A stretch of 51,744 bases of DNA. Source: Gammaproteobacteria bacterium. GTDB lineage: Bacteria > Pseudomonadota > Gammaproteobacteria > Pseudomonadales > Azotimanducaceae. Positions 34,018-43,506 of the stretch are shown here, in pieces (positions within the stretch are counted from its first letter, which is position 1; every line of letters starts with the position of its first letter). Position numbers and translations under genes: made by a program. The DNA lies in NCBI GenBank assembly GCA_026709225.1, contig JAPOTJ010000001.1:44526-96269 (forward strand), written 5' to 3'. The notes beneath the pieces were generated by a model, which worked only from the letters and a program-made list of their open reading frames with translations, had not been told where the DNA came from and made no database searches.

Positions 34018-35133
34018 TCAATTATTGACATCGATCAGTTGAAATTCGGTCACGGGCTCCCAAACCGAGCCTTCGCGTTCGACAATCTGCCAAGCGGCCC
34101 CATCCGGCCCGCGCACAACGAAGCTGCGTTCCTCGAACTCGTTGCGCTCAATCGCTCTGGGATTTAATCCTGCTTCTAGTGCCAAGCGGTGCACCTGCCC
34201 AAGGCGCGGCGTCCATAAGGAATGCAGTGTGATGCCAAGTTCGCCCGGCCGCTGTCGCTCGGAGCGATCATCCGCTGTATGCAGACCGTGTACCGAGAAG
34301 AACTTGAGCTTACCGCTGACATCGTTGGGCGAAACGAAGCCGCGATACCAATGCGACCGCCCTGGCTCCATGAGGAATACCGCCTGCGGCCCCTTTTGCC
34401 AATCGCCACTGATGACTGGGTCGTTCTCCGAGATAAAGCCGAATACGGATTCGTAATAGTCAGTGACTTCGCGTAAGTCCCCAGCCACTATGAAACTGTG
34501 ATGCGTGAACTCGCTGGTGCCGAGCGGCGAGTGGTCGCCGATCACCCCGTACCCCGGAATGGTGTAGCCGTAGCGCTGAAAGAATACATGGTTAAACCAA
34601 CTACCGTAAATGGCCATTTCACGAACGCCGACACGCCGATTGACGATGCTCGGCGTGCCCTCAGTCGCGTTGTAGAGGTCGTCATAGACCGGACCGGCAA
34701 GCAGCCAAGGCTGCTCCGCTTGATCGCGAAGGTCCGCAAAGACATCGGCAATCCGGACAATGTCCCGCGTGCGCATGACCGCGATTCGCATCCCCACAGT
34801 CTCGGACGGCGCGTATCCCACGCCCGGACCCGTGGGCTGTGCCCACTCAAGCAGTCGAACCAAGCCATGCGCATCAACTTCTCCATTTTGCAGCCGATAG
34901 CTGCGAAGCGCAGAATCAACACCGTACAAACTGGCCGCCTGTGCTGCGGAGAGTTCCGCCGAAGCCACTTCTGTGAAGCCGAACTGAGCAAAGTATTCAA
35001 GCGCTGGCTCAGCACTGCGCACGCCAACCATGACTTCGTAGACACCGCTGATTCCGGTGTCTGGATGTTCGCCCGCATTGCCGGTCACTACCAGCAGCAG
35101 TGACAACGCAAGCGTACCGATAAGAGCCCGCAT
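34018..35133 (-). CDS. Secreted double VOC-domain (glyoxalase-fold) protein
   Basis: The 371-residue protein starts at the ATG 35133 with a signal peptide (ALIGTLALSLLLVVTGNAGE). Two related VOC-like domains follow: one beginning VYEVMVGVRSAEPALEYFAQFGF, the second around FTHHSFIVAGDLREVTDYYESVFGF. Paired modules usually form a metal-binding cup as in dioxygenases or glyoxalases. Metal ligands are not clear enough to call activity. Export to the periplasm is unusual for this fold. The frame from 35175 adds residues that do not fit a signal peptide. Confidence 0.7.
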   Translation of the reverse strand: MRALIGTLALSLLLVVTGNAGEHPDTGISGVYEVMVGVRSAEPALEYFAQFGFTEVASAELSAAQAASLYGVDSALRSYRLQNGEVDAHGLVRLLEWAQPTGPGVGYAPSETVGMRIAVMRTRDIVRIADVFADLRDQAEQPWLLAGPVYDDLYNATEGTPSIVNRRVGVREMAIYGSWFNHVFFQRYGYTIPGYGVIGDHSPLGTSEFTHHSFIVAGDLREVTDYYESVFGFISENDPVISGDWQKGPQAVFLMEPGRSHWYRGFVSPNDVSGKLKFFSVHGLHTADDRSERQRPGELGITLHSLWTPRLGQVHRLALEAGLNPRAIERNEFEERSFVVRGPDGAAWQIVEREGSVWEPVTEFQLIDVNN

Positions 35134-35250
35134 GACCTCTGTTCCATATGCAATCGAATAGCGATGATGCACCAAGCCTCGCTACTCACGCAAACGTGCG
35201 TTGCTATACTCAAGTGCGACAACAGCGAACGCCTCCGCGCGAATTCAACA

Positions 35251-35601
35251 ATGTCCCCGCACTCGGCCGACAACGCGCCCACTTCCGACAGGTTCGCCCA
35301 AGCGTGGCTCGTCATTTGTCAAGACATCCCCGATTCAGGCGACCTTCGACGGCGATATCTGCGCGCGCACCTTGCGTATATTGAATCGGTGATGAGCCAG
35401 ATCGCCGTTGCCGGTCCGCTATCGGAAAGCGTCGGCGCTCGGTTGTCTGGCAGTTGCTTTATCTACCACGCCGATGATCTGGCAGCTGCTAAGGCGCTGC
35501 TTCACAGCGATCCTTACTATCAGGCTGGGCTTTTTGAGACAGCGGAATTTCTCGCATTCCGCCCTGCTGCTGGCGTTTGGATAGGGGGCGCGACTTGGTA
35601 A
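35251..35601 (+). CDS. YciI-like protein
   Basis: The 116-residue protein has the YCII-related pattern: AQAWLVICQDIPDSGDLRRRYLRAHLAYIE, then AVAGPLSE and SCFIYHADDLAAAKALLHSDPYYQAGLFE, where the DP-F/Y-x-x-AGLF stretch is a family hallmark. The ATG at 35251 is preferred; a frame from 35164 adds a less typical N-terminus. YciI proteins have the ABM fold and mostly unknown activity. It lies between two VOC genes. Confidence 0.85.
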   Translation: MSPHSADNAPTSDRFAQAWLVICQDIPDSGDLRRRYLRAHLAYIESVMSQIAVAGPLSESVGARLSGSCFIYHADDLAAAKALLHSDPYYQAGLFETAEFLAFRPAAGVWIGGATW

Positions 35602-35684
35602 TCCGCGTGCACTTGCCTTTGCACTGACGCTTGACCGAGCTAAGTTATAGCCATACCATAGCGGCATATGATCGATCTCCATCC

Positions 35685-36104
35685 ATGAAATACCTTCATA
35701 CCATGGTGCGCGTCACCGACCTTGACGCTTCCCTCGACTTCTACTGCAATAAGCTCGGCCTTATCGAGCTGCGCCGCTACGACCATGCACCAGGACGCTT
35801 CACCCTCGTGTTCCTCGCCGCGTCATGCAATGAATCCGCGCAAATCGAATTGACCTACAACTGGGATCCAGAGAACTACGGCGAAGGCCGAAACTTTGGC
35901 CACCTCGCCTACGAAGTCGAAGACATCTACGCCACTTGTCAACAGCTGATGGACGCTGGCGTCACCATCAACCGCCCGCCACGCGACGGACGCATGGCAT
36001 TTGTGCGCTCACCCGACAATATCTCAATCGAACTGCTGCAAGCCGGCAAAGCGAAGCCGCCCTTAGCACCGTGGGTAGACATGCCGAACCACGGGCATTG
36101 GTAG
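35685..36104 (+). CDS. gloA: Lactoylglutathione lyase (glyoxalase I)
   Basis: GloA turns the methylglyoxal-glutathione adduct into lactoylglutathione. The 139-residue protein has all four expected metal ligands: His5 (LHTMVRV), Glu55 (IELTYNW), His73 (FGHLAYEV) and Glu116 (SIELLQ). The ATG at 35685 gives the family length; an earlier frame from 35631 adds 18 residues without match. It follows the YciI gene at about 83 bases on the same strand. Confidence 0.92.
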   Translation: MKYLHTMVRVTDLDASLDFYCNKLGLIELRRYDHAPGRFTLVFLAASCNESAQIELTYNWDPENYGEGRNFGHLAYEVEDIYATCQQLMDAGVTINRPPRDGRMAFVRSPDNISIELLQAGKAKPPLAPWVDMPNHGHW

Positions 36105-36215
36105 CTCGCATATTGCCTTATTAACTTCTGCGTCAGAAAGGCGCGTTACAATAATCGACTGTGTGCATCTTTCACCCCAGATGCCGCAAACGTGTTGAAC
36201 TCGTAAAGGAGCGCC

Positions 36216-37385
36216 ATGCCCAAGCTCAAATTGAGAGCGTCGAATGTGCTGGCAGCGCTGATAGCGCTGGCAATGCTCACGTGGCTCGGATCTGGCGTGT
36301 TCTTTGAAGATAAAGAAGTCTCACTCACCATTGCGGAACGTAACGCCGCGTTTCAAGCCGCGAGCCGCGATGCCGGCCCGAAGAAAGTCCACACGCTGCT
36401 CAGCAATGCTCAGCAAACCAGCCCCGTGATCACGCTACGCGGCTTCACGCGCAACAAGCGAACCGTCGAAGTGCGTTCTGAATCAGACGGGCGCGTCGAA
36501 GCGCGTCCGGTCGAGCGCGGCTCGCGCGTCGAGGAAGGCGATCTTCTATGCGGACTCGCGATTGAGGATCGCCAAGCGAGGCTCGACGAGGCCGTGGCTG
36601 CAAGGACACGGGCTCGCCTTGACTATGAGGGCGCCTCTGAACTCTATGAACAAGGGCTTGTTTCGGATGTCGAGCTTGCGAGTCGGGCGGAGAATCTCGC
36701 CCGCGCAAAGTCGTTGCAGGCTTCGAGTGAATTTGCCCTCGATCGTAGACGCCTGCGTGCGCCCTTCTCCGGAGTCGTCGAGACCGTGCATGCCGAGATT
36801 GGCGATTTTCTGACCAAGGGAGAGATTTGCGCAACCCTGCTCGACCTTGATCCAATGCTGGTCGTCGGTCGTGTCTCCGAATTTGAAGTTGGCGCACTCG
36901 CGGTCGGCGACACGGCCTCAGCCATGCTGATCTCTGGCGAGACGGTTGAAGGAACGATTCGCTTTCTTGGACGCGACAGCAGCGACGGCACGAAAACCTA
37001 TGTCGTGGAAGTGGAGGTACCGAATCCTCGGCAGCAGTTTCGAAGTGGCGTCACCGCGGAGATTCAAGTGCCGCTTGAGCCGGTCATGGCGCATCGCATC
37101 ACGCCGAACCTATTGCGGCTCGATGATGCGGGCAGCCTTGGGCTGTTCACGGTCAATCTGAAGAACCGCGCCGAGTTTCATACCGTCAACATTCTGCGCG
37201 ACGATGAAACTGGGTTTTGGGTGACGGGGCTGCCCGAAGTCGCCCAGCTCGTCGTGCGCGGCCAAGGCACACTCGTGCCTGGTCAGGCGCTGCAAGCCGA
37301 AAACATTAGCCTGACTGCGCTCGGCGAGCGCAGCGAGCTCGGTTCGCTGCAAAGCCAGCGTCACGCTGAAACGCCCGCTGGCTAG
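36216..37385 (+). CDS. RND efflux periplasmic adaptor (membrane fusion protein)
   Basis: The 389-residue adaptor has an N-terminal membrane anchor (VLAALIALAMLTWLGSGVFF), the lipoyl/barrel-sandwich domain (GRVEARPVERGSRVEEGDLLC), a short helical hairpin, and the beta-barrel (RAPFSGVVETVHAEIGDFLTKGE then VVGRVSEFEVGALAVGD). It bridges the RND pump, encoded four bases downstream, to an outer-membrane channel, which is not found here. The pump and adaptor are co-transcribed. Confidence 0.9.
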   Translation: MPKLKLRASNVLAALIALAMLTWLGSGVFFEDKEVSLTIAERNAAFQAASRDAGPKKVHTLLSNAQQTSPVITLRGFTRNKRTVEVRSESDGRVEARPVERGSRVEEGDLLCGLAIEDRQARLDEAVAARTRARLDYEGASELYEQGLVSDVELASRAENLARAKSLQASSEFALDRRRLRAPFSGVVETVHAEIGDFLTKGEICATLLDLDPMLVVGRVSEFEVGALAVGDTASAMLISGETVEGTIRFLGRDSSDGTKTYVVEVEVPNPRQQFRSGVTAEIQVPLEPVMAHRITPNLLRLDDAGSLGLFTVNLKNRAEFHTVNILRDDETGFWVTGLPEVAQLVVRGQGTLVPGQALQAENISLTALGERSELGSLQSQRHAETPAG

Positions 37386-37389
37386 AATC

Positions 37390-40300
37390 ATGCGCCGCAT
37401 CATTGACTTTGCGATTCGTCGATCGCGCACGACCATCCTTGTCATGCTCGTGATCTTGATTGCCGGCATTTATTCGCGCGCCAACATCACGATCGAACCC
37501 GACCCGCAGATCGACATCCCCTTCGTGATTACCAACCTCATATTGCCAGGCATTTCGCCGAGCGACGCGGATCGAATGCTGGCCCGTCCAGCTGCCCCAG
37601 AGATCATGGGCATGGATTACTTAAAAGAGTTCACTTCCTACGCCTACGAAGGCGGCGCTACCTTGTTCGCCGAGTTTCATGAAGAAGCCGACGTGGATCT
37701 GACCGAGTCGGAGATACGGGAGGCCATTGACCGCGCACGCCCGGAAATGCCATCAGACATGGAAGAACCGATCGTTTTTGCCGCTCTGGCCGACGACTGG
37801 CCGATGCTGTCTGTGAATCTCATTGCCGAGGAGGAAGAGGTCCCGCACAGGCTCTTGCAGTCGCTTGCCGTGCGCCTCGCCGAGCAGCTCGATCAATTAA
37901 CCGAAGTGCGCGAGGCGCGCATCGACGGCGAGCGCGCCGAAATTATCGAGGCGCTCGTCGACCCGCTTGTGCTCGAGTCCTACGGCATCTCGCTTGAAGA
38001 ACTTTTTTCAGTCGTGCAGCGCAACAATCGCGTAATTCCCGCAGGCGCGCTCGACTCCGGTGATGGCCGCTTTCGCATGACGGTGCCGGGCATCATCGAA
38101 ACGCTCTCCGATTTTCGCGAACTTCCCATCAAGAACGTGCAAGGCACCGTCATCACCTTGAGCGATGTTGCGGAGGTGCGTCGAGTTTTTCGCGACGATT
38201 CAAGCATTGCCTGGATCAACGGAAGGCCTGGCGTCAGCGTTGGCGCGTTGCGCACACCGGGCGTCAACGCGCTGCAAGGCGTCGAGAAAGTCAAAGCGGT
38301 CACTGAAGCGTTCAAACCGCAGATTCCAGCGAGCATCGCCGTCACCTACACGCAAGATCAAGGTGATTTTGCGCAAACGATGGTGAGCGAAGTCGAGGGC
38401 AATATCCTGACCGCGCTCGTGCTGGTGATTATTGTCGTGGTGTCGGCTTTGGGGATACGCAGCGCGCTCATTGTTGGTCTCGCCATTCCGGTGACATTCA
38501 TGTTCGCCTTTTTATGGCTCTTTGCGATCGGCGCTTCTTTTAACTTCATGGTCATGTTTGGCATGATCCTTGGCCTCGGCATGTTGATCGATGGCGCGAT
38601 TGTCATCACCGAATACGCCGATCGCAAGATGGCTGAAGGCATGGCGCGAAAAGACGCCTACTCGCTAGCGGCGCGCGAAATGTTCTGGCCAGTGACAGCA
38701 TCCATTTTCACAACGCTTGCCGCCTTCATTCCGCTCATTCTCTGGCCAGGCGTCTCAGGGCAGTTCATGCGCCATCTGCCGATCACCGTCACCATTGTCC
38801 TTATTGGCTCGCTCATATACTCCATTGTCTTCGGCCCGGTTATGGGCGCCCTGTTTGGCAAAGGGCCAGCGCGGGACAGCAAGGTCGCGCGCATGCTTCG
38901 CCAACTCGAAGAGGCCGATCCGCGCCAGCTTCGCACGCTCACTGGTGCCTATGCGCGTCTCGTCGGCAAATGCGTCGAGCATGCGCCGCTCACGCTGCTC
39001 GCGGGCATCGCCATTCTTGTGGCCATCTTCTCGCTCTACGCCTCGCGCGACCTCGGCATTCGCTTCTTCGCCGAGATTGAGCCGGATGTCGGCGAAGTCA
39101 AAATCATTGCCCCTGGCAATCTATCTGTGCAGGACGCTGGCGTGCTCGTTGATGAGGTACAGCAAGAGCTCCTCGATATTGAAGGCGTTGCCAACATCAG
39201 CGCCTCAGCCTATCGCGGCACAACATTTGCCAACGCTTCGATGCGAACTGATGTCGTCGGACGCATCTACTTTGAAATCGAACCGTCCGCCAATCGCGAC
39301 CGCAGCGCGTGGGAAGTGATCGACGATGTGCGCAGCAAGTCGGCGACGCTCACAGGCGCACTGACCGAAGTTCGCCTCTACGAGCCGGGCCCACCCGTCG
39401 GCAAAGCTATTCAAATCGAATTCAGGTCCCGCGAACGCGAGATTCTCGAACCGGCGGCGCAGCGCCTCAGTGAGTTCATGGCGAGCTTGCCGGGCGTCAT
39501 CAATATCGAAGAAACCTTGTCGCCGCCCTCGATTGAGTGGCAGATCATCGTTGACAAGGCGCGCGCCGCCGCCCTCGGCGTCGATGTCACATCCGTTGGC
39601 ACCATGGTGCAATTTCTTACCGATGGCGTGCTTGCGAGCAAGTACCGGCCAGACGATCTCAACGAAGAAATTGACATACGCATTCGTTTTCCGAGCGACA
39701 AGCGCGCCCTTGGCCTGCTATCGGATTTGCGCGTCAACACGCCGCAAGGCGCGATGCCGATCTCAAGCTTCGCGAGAATCGAACCCGCGCCTCTGATCGA
39801 TAGCTATATTCGCAAGAACAATGTGCCGAGCGAGTATGTCTACGCCGATGTCGCGAAAGGTGTGCTCGCGGACGACATCGTGCAGCAGGTGAAGGCGTGG
39901 CTATCGCAACAGGATTTCGCCTCGAGCATCGATATCCAGTTTCTCGGCGCCAACGAAGAACAGGAAACTGCCTTGGCCTTTGTGCAAGTGGCGTTCGTGC
40001 TGTCGCTGCTGCTCATGTTTGTGCTGCTGGTGACGCAGTTCGACAGCTTCTATCAGTCGGTGCTGATTCTCTGCGCAGTCCTCATGTCCGTCGCTGGCGT
40101 CCTGTTGGGGCTGATCGTCGTCAACACGCCCTTTTCCGCCGTGATGACGGGGCTGAGCGTCGTTGCCCTTGCTGGCATCGTGGTGAACAACAACATCGTG
40201 CTGATTCACACCTACAATCAGATCCGCCGCGACCACCCAACGCTCGACTATGTGCAGGTCATCGTGCGCACCGCCGGACAACGACTTCGACCGGTGCTCG

Positions 40301-40590
40301 TCACCACCATCACGACGGTGTTCGGGCTCTTGCCGCTCGCCAACCGCGCGAGCGTGGATCTGGTCGATCGGGCAGTGGTTGTCGATGGCTACGTCGCCGG
40401 CTTCCTTTCGCAGATGGCGCAGGGTGTTGTCTGGGGCTTGAGCTTCTCGACATTGCTCACGCTCGTCATGACACCGGCGATGCTCGCCCTGCCCTACCAC
40501 TTGCCGCGCCTGAGGCCAGCGAGACGTCGCCGTCATACGCATGTCATTGGCCAAGGTGCACGGTCCGACACCGCGCAAGCGACTTCGTAG
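37390..40590 (+). CDS. RND-family efflux permease
   Basis: This 1066-residue transporter is a proton-driven pump of the AcrB type. It has the first helix after a short N-terminus (TTILVMLVILIAGIYS), the large periplasmic loops, and two sets of helices, with LGMLIDGAIVITEYADR in TM4 and a second-half MTGLSVVALAGIVVNNNIVLIHTY. AcrB-type drug pumps usually have two aspartates (DD) in TM4; here the pair is Asp-Gly, so the proton relay may differ. Substrates are unknown. The ATG follows the adaptor stop by four bases. Confidence 0.9.
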   Translation: MRRIIDFAIRRSRTTILVMLVILIAGIYSRANITIEPDPQIDIPFVITNLILPGISPSDADRMLARPAAPEIMGMDYLKEFTSYAYEGGATLFAEFHEEADVDLTESEIREAIDRARPEMPSDMEEPIVFAALADDWPMLSVNLIAEEEEVPHRLLQSLAVRLAEQLDQLTEVREARIDGERAEIIEALVDPLVLESYGISLEELFSVVQRNNRVIPAGALDSGDGRFRMTVPGIIETLSDFRELPIKNVQGTVITLSDVAEVRRVFRDDSSIAWINGRPGVSVGALRTPGVNALQGVEKVKAVTEAFKPQIPASIAVTYTQDQGDFAQTMVSEVEGNILTALVLVIIVVVSALGIRSALIVGLAIPVTFMFAFLWLFAIGASFNFMVMFGMILGLGMLIDGAIVITEYADRKMAEGMARKDAYSLAAREMFWPVTASIFTTLAAFIPLILWPGVSGQFMRHLPITVTIVLIGSLIYSIVFGPVMGALFGKGPARDSKVARMLRQLEEADPRQLRTLTGAYARLVGKCVEHAPLTLLAGIAILVAIFSLYASRDLGIRFFAEIEPDVGEVKIIAPGNLSVQDAGVLVDEVQQELLDIEGVANISASAYRGTTFANASMRTDVVGRIYFEIEPSANRDRSAWEVIDDVRSKSATLTGALTEVRLYEPGPPVGKAIQIEFRSREREILEPAAQRLSEFMASLPGVINIEETLSPPSIEWQIIVDKARAAALGVDVTSVGTMVQFLTDGVLASKYRPDDLNEEIDIRIRFPSDKRALGLLSDLRVNTPQGAMPISSFARIEPAPLIDSYIRKNNVPSEYVYADVAKGVLADDIVQQVKAWLSQQDFASSIDIQFLGANEEQETALAFVQVAFVLSLLLMFVLLVTQFDSFYQSVLILCAVLMSVAGVLLGLIVVNTPFSAVMTGLSVVALAGIVVNNNIVLIHTYNQIRRDHPTLDYVQVIVRTAGQRLRPVLVTTITTVFGLLPLANRASVDLVDRAVVVDGYVAGFLSQMAQGVVWGLSFSTLLTLVMTPAMLALPYHLPRLRPARRRRHTHVIGQGARSDTAQATS

Positions 40591-40600
40591 ATAGCACAGC

Positions 40601-42850
40601 ATGACCCGGCGCTTCACATTCCTCAAGCGCCTGCTCGGAGTGCTCATTCACGCCGATGTACAAGGCGCACCTGCGGCGTTATCGAACACCAGGCGCCTCT
40701 TTCTTCTGCCGCGCACATCGCTCTCCGATCTCGCGGTACTAACCAATGCCATTGGCACCAATGCCGAGTGCTGCGCAGCGTTCAGCGAGGATACCAGCTG
40801 GTTCAAGCGTCGCGGTGTCATGACTTCGTATCCGCACGCGTTGCGCAGCGCACATCAACTCGCGGCACTCGGCGAATCCGTGGAGATTATTCCTGTCAGC
40901 GTCTTCTGGAGCCGCTCACCGGGCTACAAGGGGTCGCTCGCCAAACTCTTGCTGTCGGAGCGATGGGTGCCGACTTCGCGTGCCAGACGATGCCTTGAAG
41001 TGCTCGTCAACCGCAAGATGGTGCAGGTCGTCTGTGCGCCGCCTATCAATCTTGGCGAGTTGCTGAATGGACAGACCGATCAGAAGCGTGCGCTTCGACG
41101 AACAGCGCGGCTCGTTCGCATCGTCTTCAAGAATCAGCGCCTCATGCTGCTCGGTCCCGAACTGTCGCTCAAACGCCAAGCACTGGCAATTGTGCTCTCG
41201 CAACGCGAAGTACGGGGTGAAATCGAGCGGCGTGCCGCGGCGACCAGTACACCGGTCGCTCGCATTGAACGACACGCCCGCCGCCTGCTCGCAGGCATGG
41301 TCTCGGACTTCTCGGCGATCACCTTGCGCGTGGTGTATCGATTCGCAAGCTGGTGCTTGAAGTGGGCGAACACGACGCTCGATGTGCGCGGACTGGACGC
41401 GATTCGGCGACATGCGCAATCGGCGAACCTCGTTTACCTACCTTGCCATCAAAGCCATCTCGACTATATCGTGCTGTCCTATGTCCTCTATGACCAAGGA
41501 CTTGCGCTGCCGCACATCGCCGCTGGCGACAATCTGAATCTGCCGATTCTTGGCAAGCTGCTGCGACATTGCGGCGCGGTGTTCATTCGACGCAGCTTTC
41601 GTGGCGATGACTTGTATCGAAGCCTCATCACGCACTACCTTCGCCTGATCCTCATGCGCGGCCACACAGTTGAGTTCTTTCTCGAAGGCTCGCGCAGCCG
41701 GACGGGCTTTCTCATGCCAGCGAAGCACGGCATGTTGGAGATTACCTTAGGCGCCGCCCGCGCCGCGCCGCCAAGGCCACTCGCGCTGGTGCCGGTGCGA
41801 TACGCCTACGAGCGCGTGCTCGACGGCGCGAGCTATGCCGATGAGCGCAGCGGCGCGGGCAAGCGCGGCGAATCGTGGCTGGATGCGCTGAAAAGCTTCG
41901 TTCGCTTGCGCGATGGCCTCGGACAGGTCGGCATCGCTTTCGGCGAACCGGTGCTGCTCGATCCAACCGCCGCCCTCGCCGCTGGCGAACTCGCGCCCAC
42001 GCTACTCCGCAAGATCAACGAGCAGCTCATGTTGACCAGCACGCATCTGCTTGCCCTTGTGTTCGCTGGCAAACGTCGATTGGATGTATCAGTCGCGAGA
42101 ACACAGCTTGAAGTCTACATTGACTGGCTTGACGGCAGCGGTTTTGAAGTGATGGCAGACGATGTCGAATCGTGCATCCTCGCCGGCATACGCCAATCGC
42201 TGGTGAGATTCGAGCGGTTCGCTGGTGCTCGCTGGCTCTCTGTCACCGTCAAAGGAGAGCGACTGCTGCTGTGGCACAGGAACAACGCCCTGCACGGTCT
42301 CGCCCTGCCTTCCCTGCTCTCGATGAACGATTCGATTGACGTGGAGTCGCCGCTGCTCGACATGCTTGCCCAAGAGCTTCACATGGAGAGGCCGAGCGCG
42401 GGGGACATTGAGCGTTGCCGTGCGCACATCCGCGCGAACACTGCATGCCAAGCACCGGTGCACCAAGCGCGCCTCAAAGCACTGCTGCGCCCGAATCTTG
42501 AGCGCCACCTGCTCGTATTGAAGGCCGCTGAGGAACGACCCACGAATCTCGCGTCATTGATCGCAAAGAGCCTTCAACGAGCCGTGCTGCTTGACAACCG
42601 GCTTACCGAGCCTGTCAACCAAGAAACAGCGAGGCTCTCAGCGCACGCCCTGCTGAGTGCATCGGTGATCAGTGCGACCGACCATGGGATTCACCACACT
42701 GCTTGCGCCGAACAGTTGATCTCAGCCATTCAATCGTGCTTGCCACACAAGGTGTTCAAGGCGCTCAGCGAGTCTTCGCCCCCCAGTCAGCATCAGCTTG
42801 CAAGTAGACAGGCAGCGCATAAGCCGCTTCGCACGCCTCCGCCGTCTTGA
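40601..42850 (+). CDS. plsB: Glycerol-3-phosphate 1-O-acyltransferase PlsB
   Basis: PlsB starts phospholipid synthesis by acylating glycerol-3-phosphate at the inner membrane, using acyl-ACP or acyl-CoA. The 749-residue protein has the HX4D catalytic motif HQSHLD (His283, Asp288) and the binding motif EGSRSRTGF. The length and the long C-terminal part match the PlsB type. The last 86 bases overlap the convergent tsaB gene, so its proline-rich end (HKPLRTPPPS) is unusual. It starts ten bases after the RND gene. Confidence 0.93.
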   Translation: MTRRFTFLKRLLGVLIHADVQGAPAALSNTRRLFLLPRTSLSDLAVLTNAIGTNAECCAAFSEDTSWFKRRGVMTSYPHALRSAHQLAALGESVEIIPVSVFWSRSPGYKGSLAKLLLSERWVPTSRARRCLEVLVNRKMVQVVCAPPINLGELLNGQTDQKRALRRTARLVRIVFKNQRLMLLGPELSLKRQALAIVLSQREVRGEIERRAAATSTPVARIERHARRLLAGMVSDFSAITLRVVYRFASWCLKWANTTLDVRGLDAIRRHAQSANLVYLPCHQSHLDYIVLSYVLYDQGLALPHIAAGDNLNLPILGKLLRHCGAVFIRRSFRGDDLYRSLITHYLRLILMRGHTVEFFLEGSRSRTGFLMPAKHGMLEITLGAARAAPPRPLALVPVRYAYERVLDGASYADERSGAGKRGESWLDALKSFVRLRDGLGQVGIAFGEPVLLDPTAALAAGELAPTLLRKINEQLMLTSTHLLALVFAGKRRLDVSVARTQLEVYIDWLDGSGFEVMADDVESCILAGIRQSLVRFERFAGARWLSVTVKGERLLLWHRNNALHGLALPSLLSMNDSIDVESPLLDMLAQELHMERPSAGDIERCRAHIRANTACQAPVHQARLKALLRPNLERHLLVLKAAEERPTNLASLIAKSLQRAVLLDNRLTEPVNQETARLSAHALLSASVISATDHGIHHTACAEQLISAIQSCLPHKVFKALSESSPPSQHQLASRQAAHKPLRTPPPS

Positions 42851-43427
42851 TGAGCGCGAGCACCGCTTCGGCGCTTGGGAGCAGGCGAGGCTCATTCGGT
42901 ATCTGCCCGCAATCCACTTCAAGGCAGCCATCGCCAACCGCCAGGTCGACATTCGTATCAAACGCAACTTCTATCGCTTGTGCTCGCCGCTCGGTAGCGG
43001 TTGATTGAAGGGTTTGACCATCCCAAGCAAAGTTCGCGACATACACTTCGCCGGCGCGCGCCTTGACGATGGTACAAATGTTCAGCGCTTGCGTCGAATC
43101 GCGGCGCGCCCAAACGGCTCGTAGCGCAATCGCTGCAAGGCTTGACACCGGATAGACAGGCAGCCTGCCCGCCATTCCCCAAGCTTGCGCCGTCGCCGCA
43201 GCGAGACGAAGGCCGGTGAAGGAACCCGGCCCGCGACCGAATACGATCGCATCAAGAGACGCACGCCTTACCCCGGATTCTTCCATGAGTTCATGAATCA
43301 ACACTGGCAAGCGTTCTTGATGCCGGCGCGGCAGCACTTCTTCGCGCGCAATCACACGCGCCCCGTCTCGAACCGCCACCGAACAGGCATCGCTTGAAGT
43401 TTCTATTGCAAGGATATGGTCGCTCAC
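42765..43427 (-). CDS. tsaB: tRNA threonylcarbamoyladenosine complex protein TsaB
   Basis: TsaB is the dimer partner of TsaD in making the t6A base of ANN-reading tRNAs. The 220-residue protein begins with the ASKHA fold strand ILAIETSSDACSVAV and carries FGRGPGSFTGLRLAAATAQ, the conserved family loop, near residue 65. Its end overlaps plsB by 86 bases in a tail-to-tail arrangement. Confidence 0.93.
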   Translation of the reverse strand: MSDHILAIETSSDACSVAVRDGARVIAREEVLPRRHQERLPVLIHELMEESGVRRASLDAIVFGRGPGSFTGLRLAAATAQAWGMAGRLPVYPVSSLAAIALRAVWARRDSTQALNICTIVKARAGEVYVANFAWDGQTLQSTATERRAQAIEVAFDTNVDLAVGDGCLEVDCGQIPNEPRLLPSAEAVLALIKTAEACEAAYALPVYLQADADWGAKTR

Positions 43428-43506
43428 ATGTCACCGGCGATCAGCATGGCGCTCGCTGGCGTGGCAGTCTACTATGCTTCGGAGTTTGGCCTCTTGAGAA
43501 TGACAA

